Assembly (NCBI RefSeq): GCF_000972845.2
Contig: NC_040021.1
Location: forward strand, 6,367,291 to 6,431,290
Length of the DNA stretch: 64,000 nt
Origin: Larimichthys crocea
Lineage: Eukaryota > Chordata > Actinopteri > Sciaenidae
Reading direction: 5' to 3'
Shown here: positions 47,947 through 55,250 of the stretch, in pieces
How positions within the stretch are numbered: position 1 is the first letter of the stretch
Layout of the letters: each line of letters opens with the position of its first letter
The notes under the pieces: generated by a model
Seen by the model: only the letters and a program-made list of their open reading frames with translations
Told to the model about the DNA's origin: nothing
Database searches by the model: none
Program-made: the position numbers and the translations under genes

Positions 47947-49782
47947 AGATAGGATGGATTCAGAATAAAGGCTAGACACTCAGATAGGGATCAGGCAGAT
48001 TTGGCAGTGACTGACTCCTGCCTGAGACACACAGGCACTGGGAAATATTCATCCAGCTGACACAGGCATTCAATTTAAGCATAGCATAGATGCACTGTAA
48101 TTACCAAAATTCATGTCTTGTTTTTTAACATCGTCCCTTTGATGAAACGTGACACATCAAAACTTCACATGCTGCCTCCCCAAAAGAGTGCACAGTCATA
48201 TTTAATGGTAAAACCTTTATTTTATACAGCATTTATTCACTGTATTTTCATGTCAATTATATGGCAAAAAATATATAATATATATGTAAAATATGTAATA
48301 AAATGCCAATCTTAAACACAGAGTATTTTATACTAATTATAATAATATTTTTTTACCTCTTAAAATGGTGTAAAATAAAACATGGGATAAAATAAAATCA
48401 GACACAGTAGTGTGCCTGTTATTTTGAGATAATGGCTCCGTTGTCCGAGATGGTTGACTGCCTGTATTTGACATGTTCATCAACATGCACCAAGAGATTA
48501 TCACTGTGTTCCTACGATTATATCAATGACTATTTAATGATCTGATCTTTTGGATGGAGTCTGGACACTAACACGTTTACTTATCTGTTTCTTTGCAGCA
48601 CGAAAAGAACACGCAGAAGCTTCCTATCAGCTGATGACTGTTCAAAAAAGGTTAGAGAGTCAAATGATGCTGTCATTTTTTGTACATCATACCAGCCTTC
48701 ATGTAATTTATGATATATTTCTGATATAATATGAGCATGGACATTAATTTTACTATCTAAAATAATACAAGTAACACACAGAACAACCAACCCAACAACA
48801 TTAGCCTGACAGTAAACGAACAGTTAGAATGTTGTTTTAGCAACGTGTTAGAGAGAAGCGTATAGAGAAGAGGATATTAACACCTGCATCTTGTTTTACT
48901 GTGTTTTTTAATATTCATTTTTTAAACTTCCTGTCTAGTTTTCAAGACTTGAGTCTGTACTTTGGACTGAAGCCCAAGACGGGAGAGAAGGACGTGACCG
49001 CCGGCCATTTCTTCATGCTCTGGTTTGAGTTTTGTGCCGACTTCAAGACCAGGTGGAAGAGGGAGAACAAGAACATCTCTAAAGAGAGGTACATGGTGTG
49101 CCTCTAGAAACTGTTTACCAAAAACAGGAAATTTAATTAGTTCCCAAAATGGAAAAATCAGATGGGATCATAATCTAATAATATTGATAATCTCCTGAAA
49201 CAAACATCCATGATTGACTTGTTGTCCTCCAGCTTTGGCTGATCAGTGTATTTGTTAAATGCAAGAAATGTCACTCATCAATTGGAAAACGTCCAGTCAG
49301 TAACGTCTGAAGTATTGCAGATGACAAATGGATTGATTGAACTTATTTTATGTATTTACTGTGTTAACTTCTACAACGTCTGCCACTAGTTAATGGTTTA
49401 CTCTACCTTGGACAACTTTTCTGGCTGAAAACTTGAATTTATACTGTAACAAACTTAAAAACTTTGAACCCTAACATGTTTTTTATAGATTAAAAGAGGC
49501 TCAGCTGTCAGTGAAGAGGATCACGGCAGAGAAGAAGGTGGAGACCAGAAAGATCAACCCTAACAGTCTGGTAAGACACGATTCAAGTTTCGATTCAAGT
49601 TTCTTCTCGATACATTTCCTCTGTGTGTTCGCCACCAGTTTCCTAAACTTGGTCTTGAATGTGCAATATATACTTTGATTGAATTGGTAAAAAGTTCTTG
49701 CACCGTCCTCAACTCAGTCATGATTTGCTCCCAACAGAAAGAGCGACTGCGCCAGAAAGAAGCCAACATGTCTTCACTTTGA
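21893..49782 (+). CDS. fmn1: Formin-1, long isoform (18 coding exons, 1321 aa)
   Basis: Formin-1 nucleates and elongates unbranched actin filaments, acts at adherens junctions and microtubules, and is known from limb and kidney development. Coding exons: 21893-23555, 27169-27347, 35578-35686, 37619-37680, 37831-38522, 39300-39441, 39968-40055, 41841-41902, 41988-42076, 42175-42304, 42397-42543, 42926-42985, 43785-43905, 47617-47709, 48599-48650, 48939-49088, 49489-49570, 49738-49782. All use GT-AG and phases close. Landmarks: N-terminal exon with MGNQQG (102-107); [11 protein letters not shown] and [11 protein letters not shown]; a coiled coil (about 650-700); FH1 proline runs (about 811-866); FH2 from [10 protein letters not shown] (about 885) to the C-terminus with GNHMNGG and KERLRQKEA. 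The start has A at -3 and G at +4. FMN1 rather than FMN2 is indicated by the N-terminal exon and by neighbours grem1, scg5 and arhgap11a. Confidence 0.93.
23556..27168 (+). other. fmn1: fmn1 intron, with LTR-like insertion
   Basis: Bounded by GTAACG and TTCTCCAG. It contains the LTR-like element at 25122-25563 with 66-bp flanking repeats, CA/TG tracts near 24598-24620 and 24712-24724, and no recognisable coding exon. Confidence 0.7.
25056..25628 (+). mobile_element. Solo-LTR-like element flanked by a 66-bp direct repeat
   Basis: The 442-bp core 25122-25563 begins TGTTATCA and ends TCGTAACA, with the TG...CA, inverted-repeat termini of an LTR. Inside lies a TATA-like TATAAGAACC near 25420 and a T-rich end. 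It is abutted exactly on both sides by copies of one unique-looking sequence, 25056-25121 and 25564-25628, sharing ACAAACTGAGGAAATGCTAT. No gag, pol or primer-binding region is present, so if it is an LTR it is a solo LTR. The long flanking repeat is not a normal 4-6 bp target duplication. Confidence 0.55.
27169..27347 (+). CDS. fmn1: fmn1 long-isoform second coding exon
   Basis: Acceptor TTCTCCAG at 27168 and donor TGG|GTGAGT at 27347. The frame encodes [20 protein letters not shown] (first codon split with the previous exon) followed by a module ending [20 protein letters not shown]. It starts in phase 1 and ends in phase 0. Phase 0 is also how the alternative N-terminal exon at 34035 ends, and how the shared exon at 35578 begins. 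Confidence 0.8.
27720..28035 (+). repeat. Family A element, left half
   Basis: It contains GTGGCAACCTCCAGTG at the left, then CAGTCTCCATAAGTCCCCAT, AAATAAACATGTTTACAGCC and TTCAAATTATATTAAGGATT. The inverted right end is missing. Confidence 0.75.
29890..30025 (+). repeat. Family A element, right-end fragment
   Basis: It contains GACAGGACTGCCAACATTGT, CCTGTGGGTGATGTCCAC and the terminal CTGTCCATTCTTTATACTG. This matches the opposite end of the inverted copy at 8460, so it defines one terminus of the family. Confidence 0.65.
30530..30560 (+). repeat. (CA)n microsatellite
   Basis: About 30 bases of uninterrupted CA units. Confidence 0.95.
31300..31376 (+). mobile_element. Retroelement 3' tail
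   Basis: It reads GACCTGCTCTATATCCAAAG, then TGTCTTGAGATAACTACTGT, and ends GCTATATAAATAAAATTGAA with a TTGAA repeat. This is the familiar 3' terminus of a fish RTE/SINE-type retroelement. Only the tail is present. Confidence 0.6.
31405..32770 (+). repeat. Tandem duplication, two units of about 640-715 bp
   Basis: Unit 1 is about 31405-32122 and unit 2 about 32123-32770. Shared anchors include TCTTGAATGTGACCTTGTTT (31441 and 32155), GACTAGAGGATATGAAGGCA (offset 680) and TTTTGAAAACATATTTATTT (offset about 636). The shrinking offset reflects deletions in unit 2. A third partial start follows at about 32748. Units are non-coding and AT-rich. Confidence 0.85.
33150..34034 (+). promoter_or_regulatory. 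fmn1: Putative internal fmn1 promoter and 5' UTR of the short isoform
   Basis: This region is more GC-balanced and repeat-free than its surroundings. A donor-like CTG|GTAAGA lies at 33680/33681. A pyrimidine-rich stretch with CTTTCTTTATGAG ends at 34029, five bases before the ATG at 34035. I infer a non-coding leader exon ending at 33680 spliced to 34030. A stop codon in frame lies at 34026-34028, so an unspliced transcript could only start at or after 34035. Confidence 0.35.
34035..49782 (+). CDS. fmn1: Formin-1, short isoform with alternative N-terminal exon (1177 aa)
   Basis: Exon 34035-35444 (470 codons, phase 0 end at AAA|GTATGA) is followed by all the shared exons from 35578 on. Its N-terminus [16 protein letters not shown] parallels the DAVLKAFHSL region of the alternative amniote formin-1 N-terminus. 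Its C-terminal part [19 protein letters not shown] and [20 protein letters not shown] is strongly conserved with the same isoform. The middle is acidic, with EEEEEEK and [11 protein letters not shown] runs. Since both this exon and 27169-27347 end in phase 0, either can join 35578 in frame. An upstream exon adding residues is possible: an acceptor at 34029 would be phase-compatible with a phase-1 exon, but none was found. Confidence 0.82.
35687..37618 (+). other. fmn1: fmn1 intron
   Basis: Non-coding. It contains an inverted family A element (36855-37315). The minus-strand ORF at 35835-36269 has no recognisable homology. Confidence 0.6.
36855..37315 (-). repeat. Family A element, near full-length, inverted
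   Basis: It starts CAGACTGTATAAAGTATG, then CGCCATCTTGGCAGTCATGC, ATTATGCATAACTTTAAGTC, ACATGGGGACTTATGGAGAC and ends GTGGACGTTTGAGGAACTGC and GCTTCACTTCACAGTCACGG. Divergence from the 8460 copy is modest. Confidence 0.75.
37831..38522 (+). CDS. fmn1: fmn1 FH1 exon (coiled coil end, FH1, start of FH2)
   Basis: A 692-bp exon encodes the end of the coiled coil, the conserved [15 protein letters not shown] block, two runs of 12-13 prolines (38248-38289 and 38329-38370) and a third shorter run, then [20 protein letters not shown] at the FH2 edge. FH1 prolines bind profilin-actin. The proline runs are coded by CCTCCA-type hexamers, which make the antisense strand look Gly/Glu-rich. Donor at AA|GTGGGT joins to 39300 as Asn. 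Confidence 0.9.
38523..39299 (+). other. fmn1: fmn1 intron, AT-rich
   Basis: Very AT-rich, bounded by GTGGGT and CTCCTGCAG. No repeat family or exon is recognised. Confidence 0.6.
39442..39967 (+). other. fmn1: fmn1 intron with TG tract
   Basis: Bounded by GTAACA and GATTCAG. A short TG run (39943-39961) sits immediately before the acceptor and replaces a classical pyrimidine tract. Confidence 0.6.
40056..41840 (+). other. fmn1: fmn1 intron
   Basis: Bounded by GTGAGT and CCACTTTTAG. It contains a degenerate AATAG pentanucleotide tract at 41722-41760. No coding exon is recognised. Confidence 0.6.
42580..42765 (-). repeat. Family A element, internally deleted remnant
   Basis: It has the ordered blocks of the inverted family copies, including ATCTAAAAATGGGCAAAGAT, TAATGGCACCTACCTGTC and GAGGTTGCCGCTTGGCTAC. 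The central core is missing. It sits in the short intron 42544-42925. Confidence 0.5.
42986..43784 (+). other. fmn1: fmn1 intron
   Basis: Bounded by GTACGA and TTGCACCAG. The ORF at 43398-43637 has no recognised homology. Nothing else is seen. Confidence 0.5.
45524..45804 (+). mobile_element. Small terminal-inverted-repeat element (MITE-like)
   Basis: The left end TTAAAGGTCCAGTGTGTAAC and right end AACACACTGGACCTTTAAA are reverse complements over about 17 bases. The 280-bp interior has no ORF. The AAAGGTCCAGTGTGTA terminus is common in fish genomes. A superfamily cannot be assigned without the target-site duplication. Confidence 0.65.
45840..46140 (+). repeat. Family A element, partial
   Basis: It contains CGTCCACTTGAGGCTGGCTA, CAGTCTCCATAAGTCCCCAT, AAATAAACATGTTTACAGCC and TTCAAATTATATTAAGACTT. 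Confidence 0.75.
46440..46960. promoter_or_regulatory. Candidate intronic regulatory block
   Basis: A GC-richer, repeat-free stretch between two repeat copies. It has motifs that fit transcription factor sites: GAACACAAAGGG and AACAAAAGAAAG (TCF/SOX-like), AGTTTACACAAA (forkhead-like), CTTATCTGG (GATA-like), CTGATTGGA (inverted CCAAT) and ACAGGTGG (E-box). Motif matches this short occur by chance. The argument rests on position: amniote grem1 limb enhancers lie in 3' FMN1 introns. Confidence 0.25.
47095..47400 (-). repeat. Family A element, inverted, with core deletion
   Basis: It runs from ACATGGATGTCACCTACAGG through CGCCATCTTCCAGTCCTACC, TCTGCATAACTTTAAGCCTG and GTACCAGGCTGTAAACATGT to TCACAGCCACGAAGGTTGCC. 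Confidence 0.7.
47710..48598 (+). other. fmn1: fmn1 intron with TG microsatellite
   Basis: It contains an uninterrupted TG tract (47905-47943) and AT-rich sequence. No exon is recognised. Confidence 0.6.
49089..49488 (+). other. fmn1: fmn1 intron
   Basis: Bounded by GTACAT and TTTTTATAG. Nothing else is seen. Confidence 0.6.
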
Positions 49783-49990
49783 GAGATCACACAACCGTCC
49801 TTACCGAGCTGGATCAGACTGGATCAGGGCCATGAGACCAAACCGATATTTCTTTGTTGAACTCAAGAGTTCTCGCGTTCATCAACTGACAGCTTTATGT
49901 TTTATAATTTGCGACCTAAAAAAATGTATTTTGTGCAATATGTAGACATTAGAGTTAGCTTTAACCGTGTATAGATTCTACTCAAATTGT

Positions 49991-49996
49991 AATAAA
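49991..49996 (+). terminator. fmn1: fmn1 polyadenylation signal
   Basis: Canonical AATAAA, 209 bp after the fmn1 stop codon. Cleavage would fall about 50010-50020, giving a short 3' UTR. Confidence 0.65.
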
Positions 49997-50042
49997 ATCT
50001 CTGATCAGAACAAAATATGTGATTTCATAGCGTGGAAACTGT

Positions 50043-50048
50043 TTTATT
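50043..50048 (-). terminator. grem1: grem1 polyadenylation signal
   Basis: TTTATT on the plus strand is AATAAA for grem1, about 600 bp downstream of its stop. Cleavage would be near 50020-50030, touching the end of fmn1. Confidence 0.55.
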
Positions 50049-50647
50049 TACAAGCAACTTTACAATACATGACACAAATATCATACACAGACATGAAATG
50101 AAGTGGCATTTAGCAGTGCAGGCTGTAAAAAGACAAAAAAAAGGGAAAGTTTTCAGCTTTACGTCCCACACAGTGGAAACAATACAACCATGCTTTGAAG
50201 ATGCATGTCTGCAGCAAATATAATAATGATAATAATGACATTATAAACACTTACAGCCTGACTTAAAGCTTAAACATGCTCACACTGGCACTCAGTGTCA
50301 GCTGTCAAGTCCCTGCATCTCCAAACAATAAATCCTCCAAATATTTTCACACGCACAAAAAACCTTTTTGGAAGCACTGATAATTTACAAGATAGCTGGA
50401 CAGTGTGATACATTATTAATGTAATTAATGCAAATTTCATCTCAGAGGGAACCTGAATCAACCACGTATTATTATTATTATTGTCTGTTAACAAAGATAG
50501 TGGTAAATCTCGAAAGGTTCAGGTAAGGAGGTCCTCACCTTCCCATTTTATTCTCACGTGTCCTATAAGCATTTTTTTTTTTTTTTTTTTTTTGCAAAGC
50601 TGCACTTTCGCTCCAAATTGAAGTGCATATGATCGACCTGGATGCGT
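50049..50647 (-). other. grem1: grem1 3' UTR (inferred)
   Basis: AT-rich sequence between the grem1 stop and the polyadenylation signal. It contains an ATT run (50468-50480) and a 24-base poly-T on the plus strand (about 50570-50593). Confidence 0.5.
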
Positions 50648-51187
50648 TTAATCCGAATCTATTGTTGTGCAGCGGCACTGCTTTACGCGCTGGATCCGTT
50701 TCTTCCTGGTGCTGGGTGTCTGACCCGGGCAGTAGAGGGTGTAAGTGACGGTGCTGAAAGTTTTGGGTTTGCAGGCAGAGCAGGACTGAAAGACGTCCCC
50801 GTCCTGGTAATTATGCCTCGGGATGTAGAAGGAGTTGCACTGTCCGTAACAAAACCTGTTGATGATGGTGCGGCTCATACAGCCTTCCTCGTTGATGGTC
50901 TGCTTGAGCGGCTGCGTCTTGCACCAGTCCAGTCGAAGGTACCGACGCTCCGTGACGTGCAACGCCTCCTGACTGGACTCCAGCACTTCGTCAGTTGAGG
51001 TTACAGGCCCTGCCCCGCGGGAAATTAGTCCAGTGATGGCGGGTTGTTGGCATCTATCCGTATCGTGTGGGTTATACTTGTTTGGGTGTGGTAAAGCGCC
51101 TTGAAATGTGTCAGCATTTGTACTCCTCAACGGGCTGTGCAGCAGCACCAAAACTGCTGCAGAGATCAGCACTGATGTTGTCTTCAT
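50648..51187 (-). CDS. grem1: Gremlin-1, secreted BMP antagonist (179 aa, one coding exon)
   Basis: GREM1 is a secreted DAN-family cystine-knot protein that binds BMP2/4/7 and feeds the SHH-FGF loop in limb and fin buds. Start: MKTTSVLISAAVLVLL, a signal peptide, two bases inside an acceptor (TTTAG|TG-ATG). An upstream in-frame ATG at 51280 lies in the intron and is rejected. The DAN domain runs from ALHVTERRYLRLDWC to KQCRCTTIDSD with nine cysteines; RTIINRFCYGQCNSFYIPRH is invariant in gremlins. Basic RKKRIQRVK matches the heparin-binding region. Odd points: an extra Cys46 in the linker, no N-x-S/T sequon, and a divergent stretch after IPRH. IDSD at the end is GREM1-like. The a/b teleost paralogue is unresolved; the divergence may suggest the b copy. 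Confidence 0.93.
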   Translation of the reverse strand: MKTTSVLISAAVLVLLHSPLRSTNADTFQGALPHPNKYNPHDTDRCQQPAITGLISRGAGPVTSTDEVLESSQEALHVTERRYLRLDWCKTQPLKQTINEEGCMSRTIINRFCYGQCNSFYIPRHNYQDGDVFQSCSACKPKTFSTVTYTLYCPGQTPSTRKKRIQRVKQCRCTTIDSD

Positions 51188-51188
51188 C

Positions 51189-51430
51189 ACTAAAGCTGAA
51201 GGGGGAAAAAACACAAAAGTCAGACATCGATGGAGAGTTTTACGCACAGCTTTTACGCACGCATTACGCACCAAACACATTCAATTAAGGACCTCAGTGC
51301 CAGTTAAATAAGCAGTTAATGTGCTGAATTACCTTTTAATCTCTCACGAGAAAACTTGATCCAGTTAGACAGTTTCTTCTCCAGGTCCTGCCTCCTCTGT
51401 AGTGGCTTTATGAATAACACACTGAGGGCT
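51189..51430 (-). promoter_or_regulatory. grem1: grem1 non-coding exon 1, short 5' UTR intron and promoter
   Basis: On the minus strand a donor AAAAG|GTAATT lies at 51333/51332 and the acceptor at 51190, giving a 143-bp 5' UTR intron. GREM1 genes are known for one non-coding exon and one coding exon. A TATA-like TTCATAAAG lies at 51406-51415, which would put the start near 51380. This is inferred from splice signals only. Confidence 0.45.
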
Positions 51431-51560
51431 TTCCTAAACTCTTAAGCTTCAGCAGAACACGCCCCTCTCTCCCCCTCAAAAAAAAAAACACCCTGATCCT
51501 CACTTTATCTGTCTGAAAGAGAAAAAAAAAACTCCAACCTTTGTCAATGCAGATAAATCG

Positions 51561-52369
51561 TTTATTTGACTTCACAGAACAAAAACATAACACAACAAAT
51601 TTTTGTCAAGATGAAGTGACCCAAGACGGCTTTAGTGCTGCCTGTAGAGACTCAGATTACCGCAGTATGGTGTATAGATTATCAGATGTACAATAGTCGC
51701 CATGCTACAGTGAAGAGACAAAGCAAAGCTACTTTAAGCTATTTATAATTTCACTTCCAAGAATATCCAATCTTCAAGACACGGAGGTGATTAACGGGTT
51801 ATATCAAGACATACAAAAATTAAATTTCAAAACTTCAGAGTAAATTGATCTGTACAGTCATGATTAATAACTCTCATTCGACATCCCTTCAAATCAATAT
51901 ATCTCTATACAACTTCTTATTATAATACAGTTGTAGATATACTGTACACTGCCAGTCAATTCTTCATATTTTAGCATTTTTGGGTTAAATGGATCAATCT
52001 CAGGTAATGAGACTTTTGACTGACTGCAGACTAGAAACAGTTTGATTTTTGAGCTTTAAGGTTAAATTCCAAAACAGAAACTATCAAAAGAAATCTCAAC
52101 ACAAAGTCCAACCTGTTCGCTGTTGATGAAGCTTTGGCTTCAGATTCAGCATTTTCTCAGTCATGAATTGAAATTTGTTTTATTTAAAAAGATACGTTGC
52201 GCCTAATTAGTGAACAAGACCGGCTAAAATCAACAATACAGTGGAAAGGAATTACACTGAAGTCACATTTCCTTTGCTCGTTAACCAAAAATGCTTTAAT
52301 ACGTTGTGTTAAAAACTTTTATCTGACAGTGTACTTTAATATTACAGTGAGTGCTGCAGGCTCAGGAGT
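51561..52369 (-). other. scg5: scg5 3' UTR (inferred) with polyadenylation signal
   Basis: AT-rich non-coding sequence downstream of the scg5 stop. AATAAA (plus-strand TTTATT) occurs at 51561-51566, and another at 52179-52184. If the distal one is used, the scg5 transcript ends about 130-170 bp upstream of the grem1 start. Confidence 0.45.
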
Positions 52370-54808
52370 TTAGGTTGTGGATTTGCTGGCAGCAGAGACG
52401 GTCGGTGCCTCTTCCTCCTCTTCCTCTGAGAAGTGAGGAACAGATTTTTTGGCGACCACGTTGTCCAGCCTCTGGCCCATCAAATACGGGTTCACGCTCT
52501 GCAGGGAGACAGATAAAAATATGAATTATTACACTGCAAATGTGTAGATGAAGACTTAATATATGACCATACACAACAAAATGTGTCACGTCAGATTTAT
52601 CCTGCAAAGAAAATATCCCGTCACATCTAAAGCAGCGAGTTTAAGAGTACATCGCTCCCTTCAGGGGTACATCTCAGTAATGGTGATGTGGTTTCTCAGA
52701 CATAATACTACAAAGGAAGAGGAAAAAGACAACAAACACTATACCCTTTTTCTTCTTTTTGGTCCTCCCTTCAGTTTTTGGTACAAAAGCTCCTTGTTCT
52801 GAAAGAGAACACACACACAAAAAAAAAAACAGTTTTCAGACATTAAATCATGTATCCGTTTCTTTATGGCCAGTCTCTTTGTTCTTAAATTACAGTCAAC
52901 AAATTGCCTGAATGCCTTCAGAAGGGGTGATTTCTTCAGGCCAGACCAACCAAGATACAAGTTTTGTTTGATCTTGTAAATGGTAAAAGTCTTGTCTTCA
53001 TTTTGTTTTTCATGCTTCGTGCTGTCGCCAGCATGAGAACCCAAAGCTGTGACTGCTGGGCTGCTTGTTCCCAACATCCAGAGAGGACAAGATGAAAGAG
53101 ACTGAAACTAGATTAAATTCTTATCACACTGCTTCACCTCAACACCCGACGACAGTCTTACTCATACTTACATCGTATTTCTTTTAAATATAAACCTTGA
53201 ACCTTGGTTTGAACTTCATCTGTTATCCCTGCATACGTGCCTCATATTGTGTCTCAGAGATGCTTATTGATGAAGTATTTGTGCATGTTACTAATATTCT
53301 GAGTCATTTAAACAGTTGTTGGTTAAAATATGATTTGCTGCTTTCCTTACTGTAATCTAAATATATGTGGACTGTTGTTTGGACAATACAAAGCAACTGG
53401 GAACTTGTAAGGAACATTTTTTCCTCCATTTGATCGACCTATGATTAAAAAAAATAATCAGTTCCAGTCCTGCTTTGTACTCACCCACTTTGCCAGGGCT
53501 GGGTAGTCGTGCTCTGGGTCAAATAGGTGCTGGTGTTTCTGAAACTCTCGGCTGAACTCGGCCGTGTCTGGAGCGTTTTCCAAACAGCCATCAGCTGCTG
53601 TGAATGTGGTGAGCCGGCGCAGACAGAGAAAACGTGTTGATTAGGATTGTTTGATTGGATTCATAGATCAGAAACAATTGGCAGTAACATTTTCTCTGAT
53701 TTTGTGCTCAGGGTTTTTACCGGTCTTTCCCAGGGGACAGGGGTTTGGAGGGTCTGGGTATCCGTGGTCATCACTGAAGTCTTTGGGAACGTTGTCACCT
53801 GTCAGCTCGGCCACAATGTTGGGGATGTTTCCAAAGGGGCCTAGATGCTGCAGCCCCTCGTGAGCACCACCTTGTGGAGAAAAACAAACACTGCGGTCAC
53901 CACAGAAAGAACAGTACCACCAGCTAGAACAAAGTACAGGCATCAGTGAAGCGTTTACAATTATGTAAATGTTACATAAGAGTGTTTTCCATGTTACAAC
54001 AACACTAGCTCTCATCCTTTACAATGTAACCCCAAAGAAATGATAATACTCACATTCAGCATTTGAATAATGATCAGTGAGTCTGCTATTCATCCATTTC
54101 ACCATTTTTTAAGCACAAATTAGATAGTTGGACAGTCGGATAAAACAAGTCATTCTAAGAAGGCTCTGGTTAACTGATGTGCATTTTCACTATTTACCAT
54201 TTGAGAGACAAAACAATCATTTAAAACATATTTGGCTGAATAATTAAGACCGCAGAACTGAATCTTATATTATCATTTTCTGAAGAAGCTGTCCTCTCTG
54301 GCTCGTCTCTATATACACACCCTTAGAATAGTGCTACTACTACTACTCTATGTCTATAACTATAAGTACCTAAGATTTAACACTGTCCCTACAGTGACCT
54401 CAGGACAGGTGCTTGACCCTCTGTGATGTGGCAGAACAGTAAGATAAGACTCATCACTTCAGCACATGGTGGCATCAGGCAGCTGTGTATTATATGTGAA
54501 CAGTGATCTCCTCACATGATTTTTTGGGGGGGCTAAAATATCTTTCTTCGTCTCACCAACATGTCAAACACTTTAAATCCACCCAACATACCCTGTATGC
54601 TCTGAGGACCGACAATGTTGGTGGCCTGATGTGCGGGATACTCCACCCTGGGCCGAGCGATGCCTAGCTGCTCCATGACGCCGTGCAGGAGCCGCTGGAT
54701 GTCGGCCTCAGACACCTGATCCGCCGTGCGGGGGCTGCGAGCTGGAGCTCTGCCGAGCTGCAGGCACAGGAAGAGGCCGAGCATCGATAACCGCACAGCC
54801 GAGCCCAT
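52370..54808 (-). CDS. scg5: Secretogranin V / neuroendocrine protein 7B2 (5 coding exons, 220 aa)
   Basis: 7B2 is the chaperone of prohormone convertase 2 in the regulated secretory pathway; its C-terminal peptide inhibits PC2. Exons (minus): 54808-54592, 53870-53721, 53597-53485, 52798-52745, 52498-52370; all GT-AG, phases close. The signal peptide is [23 protein letters not shown]. The core [20 protein letters not shown] and the proline-rich PDPPNPCP (111-118) are near-identical to mammalian 7B2. The furin-type site RRKR (175-178) lies at an exon end, and [18 protein letters not shown] (179-196) is the inhibitory CT peptide with its VVAKK. The tail has an acidic EEEEEE run and is longer than in mammals (human about 212 aa). 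Start chosen at the signal peptide Met next to acceptor CCCCGCAG. Confidence 0.96.
52799..53484 (-). other. scg5: scg5 intron
   Basis: Bounded on the minus strand by GTGAGT and CTCTTTCAG. No repeats are recognised. Confidence 0.6.
53871..54591 (-). other. scg5: scg5 intron
   Basis: Bounded on the minus strand by GTATGT and CTCCACAAG. Nothing recognised inside. Confidence 0.6.
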
Positions 54809-54817
54809 TTCTGTAAT

Positions 54818-55250
54818 CTGCGGGGAGGAGAGGGGAGGGGGGGAAAAAAAACACAATAGATGAAGAGGAGTGTGCAAACACAGCTGTATGATCCTGTTAG
54901 ACACGACAGGTTATTAGATATTTAAGATTTTATAGGATGTTTTACAGTCAGCTGTTATTAGAAACAGTAAAAATACATGATGTGTTAATGGAATAAAGCC
55001 TCAGTGCGCCACTCACTGTGTAAATAGACACAAGGCCGATGTAAATAGTCTATAAATAGCCTACATGACATGTCTATGAAACAGAAAAAAACATCATTTA
55101 TAATAAAATGTGTATAAGGTCACATTAATTTGATTAAATGGGATTTTATTGCATAAAATGGTCAAAAATGATCCAGAAAATGAGCATCTGTGTTTTCTTA
55201 CCGTATCCGCGCTGATGGTGGACCTGCCTGCTGTGCGAGACCTCTGTGAA
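54818..55250 (-). promoter_or_regulatory. scg5: scg5 5' UTR intron and probable non-coding exon 1
   Basis: The first coding exon begins at 54817 (acceptor CCCCGCAG). A donor GATACGG|GTAAGA-like junction on the minus strand at 55202/55201 fits a short non-coding exon at 55202-55250, preceded by a GC-richer block. An inverted CCAAT (CATTGGCTG) lies at about 55579-55587. Assignment is from splice signals only. Confidence 0.35.

Noticed and set aside
51188..51280. Extended gremlin start at 51280
   Set aside because: It would add 31 residues before the signal peptide and reads through a splice acceptor. Start at 51187 gives a proper signal peptide.
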